Source: Acidobacteriota bacterium (GTDB lineage: Bacteria > Acidobacteriota > Thermoanaerobaculia > Multivoradales > SZUA-115). From it: 64,000 nt of DNA. The notes beneath the pieces were generated by a model. That model did not search any database, was not told the origin of the DNA, and saw only the letters and a list, made by a program, of their open reading frames with translations. The position numbers were made by a program, and so were the translations under genes. The DNA lies in NCBI GenBank assembly GCA_024277255.1, contig JAJRVQ010000063.1, positions 17,010 through 81,009 on the forward strand, in the 5' to 3' direction. Below, piece by piece: positions 1-7,310 of this stretch. Positions within the stretch are counted from its first letter, which is position 1. Each line of letters opens with the position of its first letter.

Positions 1-823
1 CGCGAAAGCGTCTCCAAGACTCTCCCCGATCGCGGCTCCGGTAGACCCAGCCGCAGGTCGAGGCCCACATTTCCTCCCTATTGCCCGGCACCGCGTTGAG
101 CGAGAAGACCTCGCTGTCGAGCACCATTCCCGTGAAGACTCCCCGCCAAGTCGTGCCGCCATCCTTGCTGGCATAGGCGCGGCGCCAGGTTCCCGCCAGC
201 AGCCGCTCGGGGACCTCGGGATCGACCCACAAGCTGGTGACCTTCTGGATCTCCGGTAGCGCTGCGGTAACATGGCGCCAACTTTCGCCCCCATCCGTCG
301 ATCGGTAGACGCCGCTGCGCGTACCGATGTAAAGCCAATCCTCGCGCCCCGGGGCGAGCGCCAAGGAGTAGATCTGTTCTCCGGGCAGCCCGTGATGGCG
401 CGAGCGCCATGTGCGGCCGGCGTCGTCCGAATAGGCTAGCGCGCCACCACCCCAAACACCCCACATCGCCGCCCACAGCCGTGATGGCCGGTTGGGGTCG
501 AAGGTGAGGACCGAGACCACCCAACCCGGGAAGGGCACCGGCCGGCCGGCGTCACGCCAACTCTCGCCACCGTCGCGCGACAGATAGACATGGCCGCCCG
601 AGGTTCCGGCGAAGACGAGATCGGGATCTTGGGGTGCAAAGGTCAGGCTGCGCACATCGGCGCCGAACAGCGGTGCCGCACTCCATTGCGCGGCCTTCTG
701 CTCGTGCGACACCACAGTGGGTGCATCGACAGTGGGTGCATCGGAAGGGGCCGAAGCACCCGCCAGCGCGATCGCCGTCGTCAAGAGCCAGGCCGGCAAC
801 CACAAAAAGCCACGCAAGGTCAT
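1..823 (-). CDS. BNR/sialidase-like repeat protein, C-terminus cut by window edge
   Basis: Reading the minus strand from the ATG that overlaps the xdhC stop by 4 bp (ATGA) gives an open frame of about 274 codons running off the left edge. It begins with a hydrophobic segment (FLWLPAWLLTTAIALAGASA) that looks like a signal peptide, then repeats of the SxDGGxSWR / SDDAGRTW type (LSRDGGESWRDAG, YSDDAGRTWRSR, STDGGESWRH, SKDGGTTWR), the Asp-box signature of BNR/VPS10-like beta-propellers. Known family members are secreted or periplasmic propellers with varied roles; no catalytic site is visible here. Just after the signal peptide a 15-bp tandem duplication encodes DAPTVDAPTV. The stop overlap with xdhC suggests translational coupling, but a functional link is not obvious. 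Confidence 0.8.
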   Translation of the reverse strand, partial: MTLRGFLWLPAWLLTTAIALAGASAPSDAPTVDAPTVVSHEQKAAQWSAAPLFGADVRSLTFAPQDPDLVFAGTSGGHVYLSRDGGESWRDAGRPVPFPGWVVSVLTFDPNRPSRLWAAMWGVWGGGALAYSDDAGRTWRSRHHGLPGEQIYSLALAPGREDWLYIGTRSGVYRSTDGGESWRHVTAALPEIQKVTSLWVDPEVPERLLAGTWRRAYASKDGGTTWRGVFTGMVLDSEVFSLNAVPGNREEMWASTCGWVYRSRDRGESWRRFR

Positions 824-1644
824 CCGCTGCAACTCTCCTGATACCGATTCTGAATGATCTGCGACAGGATCGACACCGCGATCTCGCCGGGACTGTCCCC
901 ACCGAGGGGCAAGCCGATCGGAGCCTGCAACCGTACCGCCGCCAGGTCAACCCCCCGTTGGGCCAATTCCTCGCGCACATGAGTTACCTTGCGCCGGCTG
1001 CCCATCAAACCCAGATAGGCGAGGCGTGGCGGTTGCTGCCGCAAGATCGAGACCAGCGCCGCCGTGTCGGTCTCCCAGCAGCGGCTGACCACGGCGACGT
1101 GGAGCTCACGGTGTGCGACCGCGGCGAGAAAGGGCTGTGAATACTCCCTATCGACCTCGGCAAACCCCGTGGTTGGCGGGAAGAGTTCCGGGCGACGGAA
1201 CTCGGCCCGATCGTCGGCCAGCCAAAGATCAAAACCGGCCAGCTCGCCACCGCGGGCCAGCGCCTGACCCACCGGTCCGCCGCCGCAGATCACCATCATC
1301 GGCCGTTCGGCCAGCACCTCGACAAAGAGATCGGCGAAGCCGCCGCAGACCATCCCCGTCGCCTCGGCGCGCACCGCCTCCTCGGTCAGGTAATAGCGTT
1401 TGACCTCCGAGCGTGGCCGCGACTCGCCCAGCTTGGCCACCGCGTCGGTGCGGATCAAGGCCTCAAACGCCCCCCCACCCAGATTGCCCACCGAGCGGCC
1501 ATCGGCGCGCACCAACATCTTCCAACCGATCTTGCCCGGCGTCGAACCTTCGGCCCGCACGATCTGGCACAGGACCACCCGCCCATCCTCCGCCAACGCC
1601 GGCGCCACCGCGGCGAGAACTTGGGCGTGATCGGGAACCGGCAT
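820..1644 (-). CDS. XdhC/CoxI family protein (molybdoenzyme maturation factor)
   Basis: The 274-residue protein has the two-part XdhC architecture: an N-terminal XdhC_CoxI domain with the GMVCGG stretch near residues 97-102, and a C-terminal Rossmann part beginning with VICGGGPVGQALA (GGGPVG at 121-126). In known systems XdhC binds molybdenum cofactor, promotes its sulfuration and delivers it to xanthine dehydrogenase-type enzymes. No hydroxylase subunit is present in the window; moeA lies 17 kb away. The stop codon overlaps the next start by 4 bp. Family assignment is firm; the client enzyme is unknown. Confidence 0.85.
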   Translation of the reverse strand: MPVPDHAQVLAAVAPALAEDGRVVLCQIVRAEGSTPGKIGWKMLVRADGRSVGNLGGGAFEALIRTDAVAKLGESRPRSEVKRYYLTEEAVRAEATGMVCGGFADLFVEVLAERPMMVICGGGPVGQALARGGELAGFDLWLADDRAEFRRPELFPPTTGFAEVDREYSQPFLAAVAHRELHVAVVSRCWETDTAALVSILRQQPPRLAYLGLMGSRRKVTHVREELAQRGVDLAAVRLQAPIGLPLGGDSPGEIAVSILSQIIQNRYQESCSG

Positions 1645-1692
1645 GGGGTGATTCTAGTCTCTCGCGCGAGGCTGCCCCAAGCCCTGGAAATC

Positions 1693-1735
1693 TTGACTAT
1701 TCACGTGGTGAAGGATTATCATTCACGCCATGAAT
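1693..1735 (+). promoter_or_regulatory. Promoter with two phased palindromes over the ATPase start codon
   Basis: A TTGACT -35-like box (1693-1698) is followed after 19 bp by TATCAT (1718-1723), which would place transcription start close to the ATG at 1730. Two perfect palindromes sit here: TTCAC-GTG-GTGAA (1700-1712) and ATTCA-CGCCA-TGAAT (1721-1735). Their centres are 22 bp apart, about two helical turns, and the second covers the start codon. No Shine-Dalgarno is seen, so the mRNA may be leaderless. Binding of a dimeric repressor is inference. Confidence 0.5.
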
Positions 1736-2953
1736 ACCGAGGCTCTTCCCCGCCTCGTCGCTCGCGGCCTGGCTCAGCGTCTACGCGTGATGCCCGCAGT
1801 AGTGGTCACCGGGGCACGACAAACCGGCAAGAGCACCTTGGTCCAGAATCTCATCCAAGATCATCGAGACTACTTCTCGCTCGATGATTTGGACGTCATC
1901 GACGCGGCACGTCGCGACCCCGACCTGCTCGTAGGTGGTTCCCGGCCGGTGACGCTGGACGAGGTGCAGCGCGAACCCAACCTCCTGCTCGCCGTGAAGA
2001 GGGCAATCGACAAGAGGCGCGAGCCCGGCCGTTTCCTGCTCACCGGCTCGGCAAACCTGCTCCTCATGCGCAAAGTCTCTGAGTCGCTGGCAGGTCGGGC
2101 AAGTTACCTCACTCTGTGGCCGATGACCCGACGCGAGCAGCACGGGCTGGGGCGCTGCGGACTCTGGGAGCAACTGCTCGCCACCCGCGACGAGGACTGG
2201 CTCGAGCTCCTTGCCGACCACCCCGCTGAACCCGAGGACTGGCGCTCGCTCGCTCGCCGAGGCGGTTTCCCGACCCCCGCCCTGAACCTAACCAAGGCCA
2301 CCGATCGAGCGATCTGGTTCGATGGCTATGTCCGCACCTACCTTGAAGCCGACCTGCAGAATCTCTCCGCCGTGGCAGCGCTACCTGACTTCCGACGGCT
2401 AATGCGCGCCGCCTGCTGCAGGCTCGGCCAACTCGTCAACCAGACAGAGCTGGGCCGCGACGTGGCCTTGCCACAGCCCACCGTGCATCGCTATCTCAAC
2501 CTCTTGGAGACCTCCTACCTTCTGGTACGCCTGCCCGCCTACGCGGTGAATCGAACCAAGCGACTCATCAAGACTCCCAAGCTCTATTGGGGAGACACCG
2601 GCACAGCCCTGCACCTGGCGCAGCCGTCAGAACCGGGCGGTGCGCACCTGGAAAACCTGATTCTTGCCGACCTTCTGGCCTGGCGCGACGCACGGCTGGA
2701 CCACGCCGAACTCTTCTACTGGCGCACCACCCTCGGCGAGGAAATCGACCTGGTCATTGAAGCCGGTGAGCAACTCATCCCCATCGAGGTCAAGACCTCC
2801 AGCCGGCCACGCCTCGCCGACACCCGACATCTGCGCACCTTCCGCTCCGAGTATGGCGACCAGGCCCGCGCCGGACTCCTCCTCCACTGCGGCAAGACCC
2901 TCCAGTGGATTGCGCCCGATGTGCTGGCGGTGCCTTGGTGGCGAGTTCTCTGA
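1730..2953 (+). CDS. AAA ATPase with C-terminal DUF4143 domain
   Basis: This 407-residue protein has a P-loop GARQTGKST at residues 28-36 and a Walker B-like VTLDEVQ at 74-80. A C-terminal DUF4143 region carries a PD-(D/E)xK-like arrangement (EIDLVIE ... IPIEVKTS near residues 335-355). This is the common AAA_14-DUF4143 family, abundant in bacteria and archaea; its function is not settled, though a nuclease-like role is often suspected. It stands alone, preceded by a palindromic control region and transcribed divergently from xdhC. Length is normal and all motifs look intact. Confidence 0.85.
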   Translation: MNTEALPRLVARGLAQRLRVMPAVVVTGARQTGKSTLVQNLIQDHRDYFSLDDLDVIDAARRDPDLLVGGSRPVTLDEVQREPNLLLAVKRAIDKRREPGRFLLTGSANLLLMRKVSESLAGRASYLTLWPMTRREQHGLGRCGLWEQLLATRDEDWLELLADHPAEPEDWRSLARRGGFPTPALNLTKATDRAIWFDGYVRTYLEADLQNLSAVAALPDFRRLMRAACCRLGQLVNQTELGRDVALPQPTVHRYLNLLETSYLLVRLPAYAVNRTKRLIKTPKLYWGDTGTALHLAQPSEPGGAHLENLILADLLAWRDARLDHAELFYWRTTLGEEIDLVIEAGEQLIPIEVKTSSRPRLADTRHLRTFRSEYGDQARAGLLLHCGKTLQWIAPDVLAVPWWRVL

Positions 2954-3144
2954 GGGAACAACGGGCGCCTGCTGACGACCGACTCAACGTCTTCTCTCCT
3001 CGAAAGATGACAAGTTTCACCGCGATATTCGGCGTTAGTGGATGGGCAGCGAGCTTCTTCGCAAGTACGAAGCTCAAGAGCCCCCTAAGTCGCTAGCTGT
3101 AGGGCGACTCCGACCCCAGTCCGCCGAAACAGAGGAGACTCGAA

Positions 3145-3501
3145 ATGAGCCGAACCGCCAAGAAAACCACCTCCGCCCTATTCGCCCTCTTGATCCTCGC
3201 TGCGGTCGCGTTGCTACCAGGGACCAGCGAGGCGGCTAGCACAGCAGGACCTCACCCGAAGTTCATTGCTGGACAACCACCAAGGCAACCACTTGCACCA
3301 GGCCAAATTACACTGGGTAGCACTGTAGAGTGCAATTTCTACTGCTTCAAATCAAGCACCCCCGTCCATCAAGTTGTCCTATCTTGTCAAGCTTTTGCCA
3401 GCCTTGGGTCATCGACTACCTTGGCTCCCTACATCTGCCCCGACGGGAACACCGCCAAAGTCATTTGCGTCATCGACGACCCCCTAACGTGCCAACCATA
3501 G
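3145..3501 (+). CDS. Small secreted cysteine-rich protein, unknown function
   Basis: The ATG follows a GAGGAGACTCGAA leader with a good ribosome site. The 118-residue product starts with a typical signal peptide (basic MSRTAKK, hydrophobic ALFALLILAAVALLPG, then SEA-A), leaving a mature chain of about 88 residues. Six cysteines (ECNFYC, LSCQ, YICP, VICV, LTCQ) suggest disulfides outside the cytoplasm. I do not recognise a family. It stands alone, followed by a strong hairpin. Confidence 0.65.
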   Translation: MSRTAKKTTSALFALLILAAVALLPGTSEAASTAGPHPKFIAGQPPRQPLAPGQITLGSTVECNFYCFKSSTPVHQVVLSCQAFASLGSSTTLAPYICPDGNTAKVICVIDDPLTCQP

Positions 3502-3553
3502 CGGTGCCAGTCTGAAAAGTGTCACCTGCCCAGATAGGTGCTGCTGCTTGAGT

Positions 3554-3610
3554 GGTGCCACACCAATGGTAAGTCGCTTGCAGTCAGCAACTTACCATTG
3601 GTGTGGCACC
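3554..3610. repeat. Perfect 21-bp inverted repeat (hairpin)
   Basis: GGTGCCACACCAATGGTAAG(T) at 3554-3574 is exactly complementary to 3590-3610, with a 15-nt loop that itself has GCT/AGC closing bases. It lies between a rightward secreted-protein gene and a leftward toxin gene, so it could end both transcripts. No T-run follows on either strand. The GTGGCACC ends recur in the repeat patch at 4.3-4.6 kb, so it may instead be a REP/MITE-like element. Confidence 0.75.
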
Positions 3611-3621
3611 CTTCACGGACA

Positions 3622-4023
3622 TCAGTAGGTGATCAGCTCAAGGCCAGGGATGTCTTGGAAGTGCTTGGTGTTGCGCGTCGCCAAGGGAGCCGCATGGCGG
3701 ACGGCCCAGGCGGCGATCCAGAGGTCGGGCTTTGAGCGGCCGGCTAGAGCGGAGTCACGGCGCAGGTGAGCCACGATCCGCGCGTAGCGAAGTGCCGTTT
3801 CAACGCCCACCGAACCGACTCGAAAGAGTCTCAAGAATTGCAGAGAGTCCGCCAACCGTTGTGGCGAGATGGAGGCTCCACCTTCGAGAAACTCGCCGGC
3901 GGCGTGGGCGGGAACGGCGAACTCTTCGCCCGGATGGGCGGCCAGCAAGACTCTGGCTGGTGAGGCAGTGTGGTTCTTCTCTCTCCACAGATCCACCAGA
4001 AAGGTGGTGTCAACGCAGATCAA
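3622..4023 (-). CDS. PIN-domain ribonuclease toxin, VapC type
   Basis: A TTG start at 4023, preceded by GGGAAG and overlapping the antitoxin end by 14 bp, gives a 133-residue protein; a longer upstream reading would be out of register with the antitoxin. The PIN acidic residues are visible: D5 (CVDTTFLVDLW), E44 (AGEFLEG), D100 (KPDLWIAA), with N118 in ATRNTKHF. VapC toxins are Mg-dependent RNases inhibited by the cognate VapB. The gene order antitoxin-toxin and the overlap fit a co-translated pair. Confidence 0.85.
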   Translation of the reverse strand: MICVDTTFLVDLWREKNHTASPARVLLAAHPGEEFAVPAHAAGEFLEGGASISPQRLADSLQFLRLFRVGSVGVETALRYARIVAHLRRDSALAGRSKPDLWIAAWAVRHAAPLATRNTKHFQDIPGLELITY

Positions 4024-4261
4024 GCTCTTCCCACCGCTCCTTGGCCCGATTCTCGGCGACAACCTCCAAGAACTGCTCCGAATCGACCTCGGATAACGGC
4101 GCGATGCGTGAGAGTCCTCGCAGAATGTCACCGCTGGTGTGCGCTGAGGCGACCTCCACCAAGAGACGGTCAATCGCCTTGGAGAACGACTCACTTTCGC
4201 GCTTGGACGCCGCCAAGCGTTCGTAGACCCGAGTATCCACAGCGATGGTCTTCGTACTCAT
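4010..4261 (-). CDS. VapB-type antitoxin
   Basis: The 83-residue protein begins STKTIAVDTRVYERLAASKR, resembling the short N-terminal DNA-binding segment of the DUF217/VapB antitoxin family, followed by a helical linker and an acidic C-terminal tail likely to bind the PIN toxin. It precedes and overlaps the toxin gene. A short palindrome just upstream of its ATG is a plausible autoregulatory operator. Confidence 0.75.
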   Translation of the reverse strand: MSTKTIAVDTRVYERLAASKRESESFSKAIDRLLVEVASAHTSGDILRGLSRIAPLSEVDSEQFLEVVAENRAKERWEELDLR

Positions 4262-4262
4262 G

Positions 4263-4280
4263 ACATGTAATTTTGCATGT
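4263..4280 (-). promoter_or_regulatory. Palindrome upstream of VapB-type antitoxin
   Basis: ACATG-TAATTTTG-CATGT is a 5-bp inverted repeat with an AT-rich centre, directly upstream of the antitoxin start codon. Its place and symmetry match TA operators bound by the antitoxin or TA complex; binding is inferred. Confidence 0.4.
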
Positions 4281-4320
4281 AGAAGCCGGCCATGTCAAGG
4301 ACTCGCGACCAGACCACCGA

Positions 4321-4660
4321 AAGGTGCTCAGAAAAGTGCAGAAAAGTGCCACGCGATTCGCAAGTCATTCGGATTCAGTGACTTGACATAAGAGGGCACC
4401 TTCCGGTTCCTCTTCCCTTGACTGTTTTCGAGGAGCCATCCGAAGCGCAAGCCGTTTAGATTCATTGACTTGACACAGGGGTGGCGCCAAACACCAAGAG
4501 CTTGAAGCGAAGGAACGGCTAGTGCCGGCTTACGAAACGAGTGGCACCTCGATAGCTTAGCCCTGCGACTTGCGAATCGGGTGGCACCTCGATAGGCACC
4601 TCGATAGCAGTACCCACTGGCTTTCATAGGGGAAAACCCTCCGCCGGTGACTCCCTTCAT
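4321..4660. repeat. Patch of degenerate repeats, no convincing gene
   Basis: Two diverged ~54-bp copies lie at 4348-4400 and 4435-4488; both share GCC...CGCAAG(T/C)C(A/G)TT..GATTCA(G/T)TGACTTGACA and end in a GGCACC/GGCGCC motif. Farther on, GGCACCTCGATAG occurs three times (4543, 4583, 4595), twice preceded by related sequence (ACGAAACGAGT, GCGAATCGGGT). AAAAGTGCA/AAAAGTGCC repeats sit at 4332-4350. An open frame across the minus strand merely translates these repeats. The patch looks like decayed REP- or transposon-end DNA and fills the gap before the next operon. Confidence 0.6.
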
Positions 4661-4746
4661 TCCAGAAGATCCATTCTGCTGCCCCTCAATCAGCGAAACA
4701 CCTAGTGTGTTGGCCGGAATCCCCGGCCAACGGAAAGGGGAGATCT

Positions 4747-6012
4747 ATGCATCGTTCCGTACCCCGAGGCCGGCCTCGCCGGGTGGGCCTCCAACTGGCG
4801 GTGATCGTCGGGCTTTCTTGCCTGGCTGCCCTCGCCGCCCACGCCGACGGCAGCGCACGGCGAGTCACCGAGGCAACCATTAAGCCTGGGGCTATCGCGC
4901 CCGCTCCCGCCATACCCCAGCCATGGCCGCCCGTGCTCCAGGTGTTCAACGACGACTTCGAGTCGGGCAACACTTACGCCAGCTACACCGCGCTCGGTGG
5001 CGCGAGCGTCAACATCGCCAATGGCCAGCTCACCATCTCGATACCCGACGGAGCGCCGCCGGGCACCGCCGGCATGCGCATGCGCTTCCCGCGCGGCGGA
5101 AAAGACGTGCGCTGCACCGAGTTCGACGGCATCACCATGCCGGATGTCGGCGACGGAGAAGTGAGCTGGAAGCTCTTCGGCTACGACAGCAACGGCAACG
5201 AAATCGAGCTCGCCGAGTTCATCTGGACCGAGGAAGATCCACTGACCGAGGGCCCCCGCGAACTCAGAGTGATCAAGAAGAAGAGTGACGGCTCGATCAA
5301 GGGCGTGAAGATCAACGGCGCTGCCGGCAAGAAGCACGGCGACATCGACAAGATTCGCTGGGACACCAAGTGGTTCTCGTCGAAAGTCCAGGCGGAGATC
5401 ACCTTCAAGGATGGCACCACCGCATCCTCGGACTGGGTCGATCCACCACCCGCCGGCTTTGCCGGTTTCGATCTGACTGCCACCTTCATCGGTCTCGGTG
5501 AAGATGCCGGAGAGATCTCGATGGACGGCACCGGCGGCACCGAGGTGCATACCGACGAATATCAGCCCTACGAACCAATCCGCATCGCCCAGTTCTCCGA
5601 GCCCCGCCTCACCGCGCTGTTCCCCCACTGGTTGGTGCAGACCCGCAACGCCGAAGACATCGTGGTCGCCACCGTCGAGCGAGTTGGCCGGAGGGTCAAC
5701 ATCGACAGCCCTCTCGACCCCAGGCCGCGCATCGCGGTGCGCTACTTCCTGGACGAGTCGCTGATGGGCACCGCGCCCAGCAGCCAATTCACCGTCTATC
5801 ACGCGCTCGACAAGCCGGAGCAAGCAGCTCGCTTCCAACCCGGATCGAAGCTGATCCTCTACCTGCTGCGCGGTAACACGCGCCCCGGCGCGAGCACGCC
5901 CCTCTGGTATTGGGACATCGATCGCCCCTCCGGCGTCGTGGCCTTCACCGAGCAGAACCGCCGAGCCGTCGTCTCGCGGATTCGCGTGATTCAAGGAGAC
6001 TCAGGAGAATGA
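4747..6012 (+). CDS. Secreted protein, first gene of a three-gene operon, unknown function
   Basis: The ATG at 4747 follows AAAGGGGAGATCT; an in-frame ATG 14 codons earlier lacks a ribosome site. The 421-residue product has a basic N-terminus and hydrophobic segment (LQLAVIVGLSCLAALAAHA) as a signal peptide. Mature sequence begins with FNDDFESGNTYASY, similar to the tag that ends other secreted proteins of this window, but here near the N-terminus. A middle beta-rich region follows. A C-terminal part (NAEDIVVATVERVGRR ... PGSKLILYLLRG) resembles a module found at the N-terminus of the 14.5-17.2 kb protease. The stop overlaps the next ATG. No catalytic motif is seen. Confidence 0.7.
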   Translation: MHRSVPRGRPRRVGLQLAVIVGLSCLAALAAHADGSARRVTEATIKPGAIAPAPAIPQPWPPVLQVFNDDFESGNTYASYTALGGASVNIANGQLTISIPDGAPPGTAGMRMRFPRGGKDVRCTEFDGITMPDVGDGEVSWKLFGYDSNGNEIELAEFIWTEEDPLTEGPRELRVIKKKSDGSIKGVKINGAAGKKHGDIDKIRWDTKWFSSKVQAEITFKDGTTASSDWVDPPPAGFAGFDLTATFIGLGEDAGEISMDGTGGTEVHTDEYQPYEPIRIAQFSEPRLTALFPHWLVQTRNAEDIVVATVERVGRRVNIDSPLDPRPRIAVRYFLDESLMGTAPSSQFTVYHALDKPEQAARFQPGSKLILYLLRGNTRPGASTPLWYWDIDRPSGVVAFTEQNRRAVVSRIRVIQGDSGE

Positions 6013-6545
6013 AACTATCCAAACAGATCCTGCTCTATGCCGGAGCACTACTACTTAGCGGTCTCCTCTCGGTGAATCCAGCCTCGGCCACCATCGTGGT
6101 TGACGGAGACGCCGCTTTCCAAGAAGCTGTCGAAGACTGTCTGAACAAAATCTCGCAGTCGGGCGGCGCCGCCGCGGACAACTTGAACAACCTCCTCAAT
6201 TCGGGCAACACTCATTCCATCTCGCAGGGATCGGGTAACTCGAACACCGCGTCCAACGCCGCCAACTCCACCAATGGTACCGGCACTGGATCGAGCACCA
6301 AATGGAGTCCGACTAAGAAGGGCAAGTACAAGAACGACACCACCGAACGCGACCCCTGCGCATCCCTCGCGCACGAACTCTCGCACGCGGCGGACGCCGA
6401 TGCTGGGACTACAGACCTATCTTCAGGCCACAATGGCATCCTTGAGGCTGAGATCAAGGCCAGTGGAGTTGAGAACGAATACCGCGCGAATCAGACCCCA
6501 CCGTTGCCGAAGCGAAACAAGTACTGCGGCTCTAGTCTGCCTTGA
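6009..6545 (+). CDS. Secreted M91-like zinc metallopeptidase candidate
   Basis: The ATG sits in ATGA overlapping the previous stop, with AGGAG just upstream. The 178-residue product has a signal peptide (QILLYAGALLLSGLLSVNPASA), a low-complexity Asn/Ser/Gly stretch (about 55-95), then LAHELSHAADA with HELSH at 122-126, a downstream acidic pair (E146/E148), VENEYR (154-159) and RNKY near the end. This order, HExxH, Glu, ENxxR, R..Y, matches the M91 family known from the effector NleD and many uncharacterised bacterial proteins. The short, secreted form is unusual. Proteolytic activity is inference. Confidence 0.6.
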   Translation: MKLSKQILLYAGALLLSGLLSVNPASATIVVDGDAAFQEAVEDCLNKISQSGGAAADNLNNLLNSGNTHSISQGSGNSNTASNAANSTNGTGTGSSTKWSPTKKGKYKNDTTERDPCASLAHELSHAADADAGTTDLSSGHNGILEAEIKASGVENEYRANQTPPLPKRNKYCGSSLP

Positions 6546-6564
6546 GAAACAGGAGATCATCAAC

Positions 6565-7230
6565 ATGAACACAGCAAAATCGATCCGAGTTCTCCTTGTG
6601 CTGGCTTTGACCGTGTGCTTGGCTAGCCTTGGACCCTCTACTCTTGCTCAGAGCGACGAAGATGCGAGAGCAGGCCGCGCAACCTCGATCATCGCTAACC
6701 CTGGCACACCCGTGATTTCCCCAATCCAACCCACAGCCTTTTTCAAGGTAGACCTCTCGGCGGCACCCTCTAAGCCCAGCTACTATTCCGGCGAGCCGAT
6801 CATTCTCGATCTCACACTGACCAACCGCTCCGGCTCCGCGGTCGGGCTCAGCGACATGATTCTGGGTAACATTGTGCTGACTTCCATCCAGCGCGACGGG
6901 ACTCGCGTCCTGACCGTGGCGTCCAACAGCGGTTTTGGCGATGGCTTCGGTCCTGAACTCGACACCTCCCTAGTGAGTGTGCCCAAGAATGGAACCCTCA
7001 AGACCGAGTGGCGGAGCAGTTACCACGACGACCTCGCGGGTGATGCTCTTCTAACCAGCCAGTACACTCCGGGTCAATCACGCGGCGCCTCCGTCTTCCA
7101 CTCTCTGGCTCAACCTGGCACCTACACGCTCACCTTTCACTACAAGTACCCAGGTCCGACTACCTCGTTCTCCGGTCCCGTTTTCAAAGGCAAGACCAAC
7201 TCGGTCACGGTGACGTTCACCGTCATGTAA
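6565..7230 (+). CDS. Secreted beta-sandwich protein, unknown function
   Basis: The ATG at 6565 follows AGGAGATCATCAAC, 19 bp after the metallopeptidase stop, so it is the third gene of the operon. The 221-residue product has a signal peptide (VLLVLALTVCLASLGPSTLAQ) and a region reading PSYYSGEPIILDLTLTNRSG ... SLAQPGTYTLTFHYKY. This resembles the intracellular-proteinase-inhibitor/BsuPI or alpha-2-macroglobulin-like pattern, where Y/F-x-G-E-P-I-x-L starts an Ig-type domain. If it is an inhibitor it might pair with the neighbouring peptidase; that is speculation. Confidence 0.65.
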   Translation: MNTAKSIRVLLVLALTVCLASLGPSTLAQSDEDARAGRATSIIANPGTPVISPIQPTAFFKVDLSAAPSKPSYYSGEPIILDLTLTNRSGSAVGLSDMILGNIVLTSIQRDGTRVLTVASNSGFGDGFGPELDTSLVSVPKNGTLKTEWRSSYHDDLAGDALLTSQYTPGQSRGASVFHSLAQPGTYTLTFHYKYPGPTTSFSGPVFKGKTNSVTVTFTVM

Positions 7231-7249
7231 GAGACGAGTCGAAACTCCT

Positions 7250-7280
7250 ACAGGGCCGGCCTCGCGCCGGCCCTGTTTGT
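7250..7280 (+). terminator. Intrinsic terminator of the secreted-protein operon
   Basis: ACAGGGCCGGC pairs perfectly with GCCGGCCCTGT around a CTCGC loop and is followed by TTGT. It lies 20 bp after the last stop of the operon and before the convergent sulfatase gene. Confidence 0.75.
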
Positions 7281-7310
7281 ATGCCCCGCCAACACGCACC
7301 ACCCGTTGCG

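Noticed and set aside
78..524. 148-residue minus-strand frame at the left edge
   Set aside because: It is in another frame of the BNR-repeat gene, which runs off the window edge and carries clear Asp-box repeats.
4328..4660. 110-residue minus-strand open frame
   Set aside because: Its internal repeats are just translations of the degenerate DNA repeats; no start signal.
4702..5994. 430-residue minus-strand open frame
   Set aside because: It is antisense to the first gene of the secreted-protein operon, which has a signal peptide and ribosome site; the antisense product is not protein-like.
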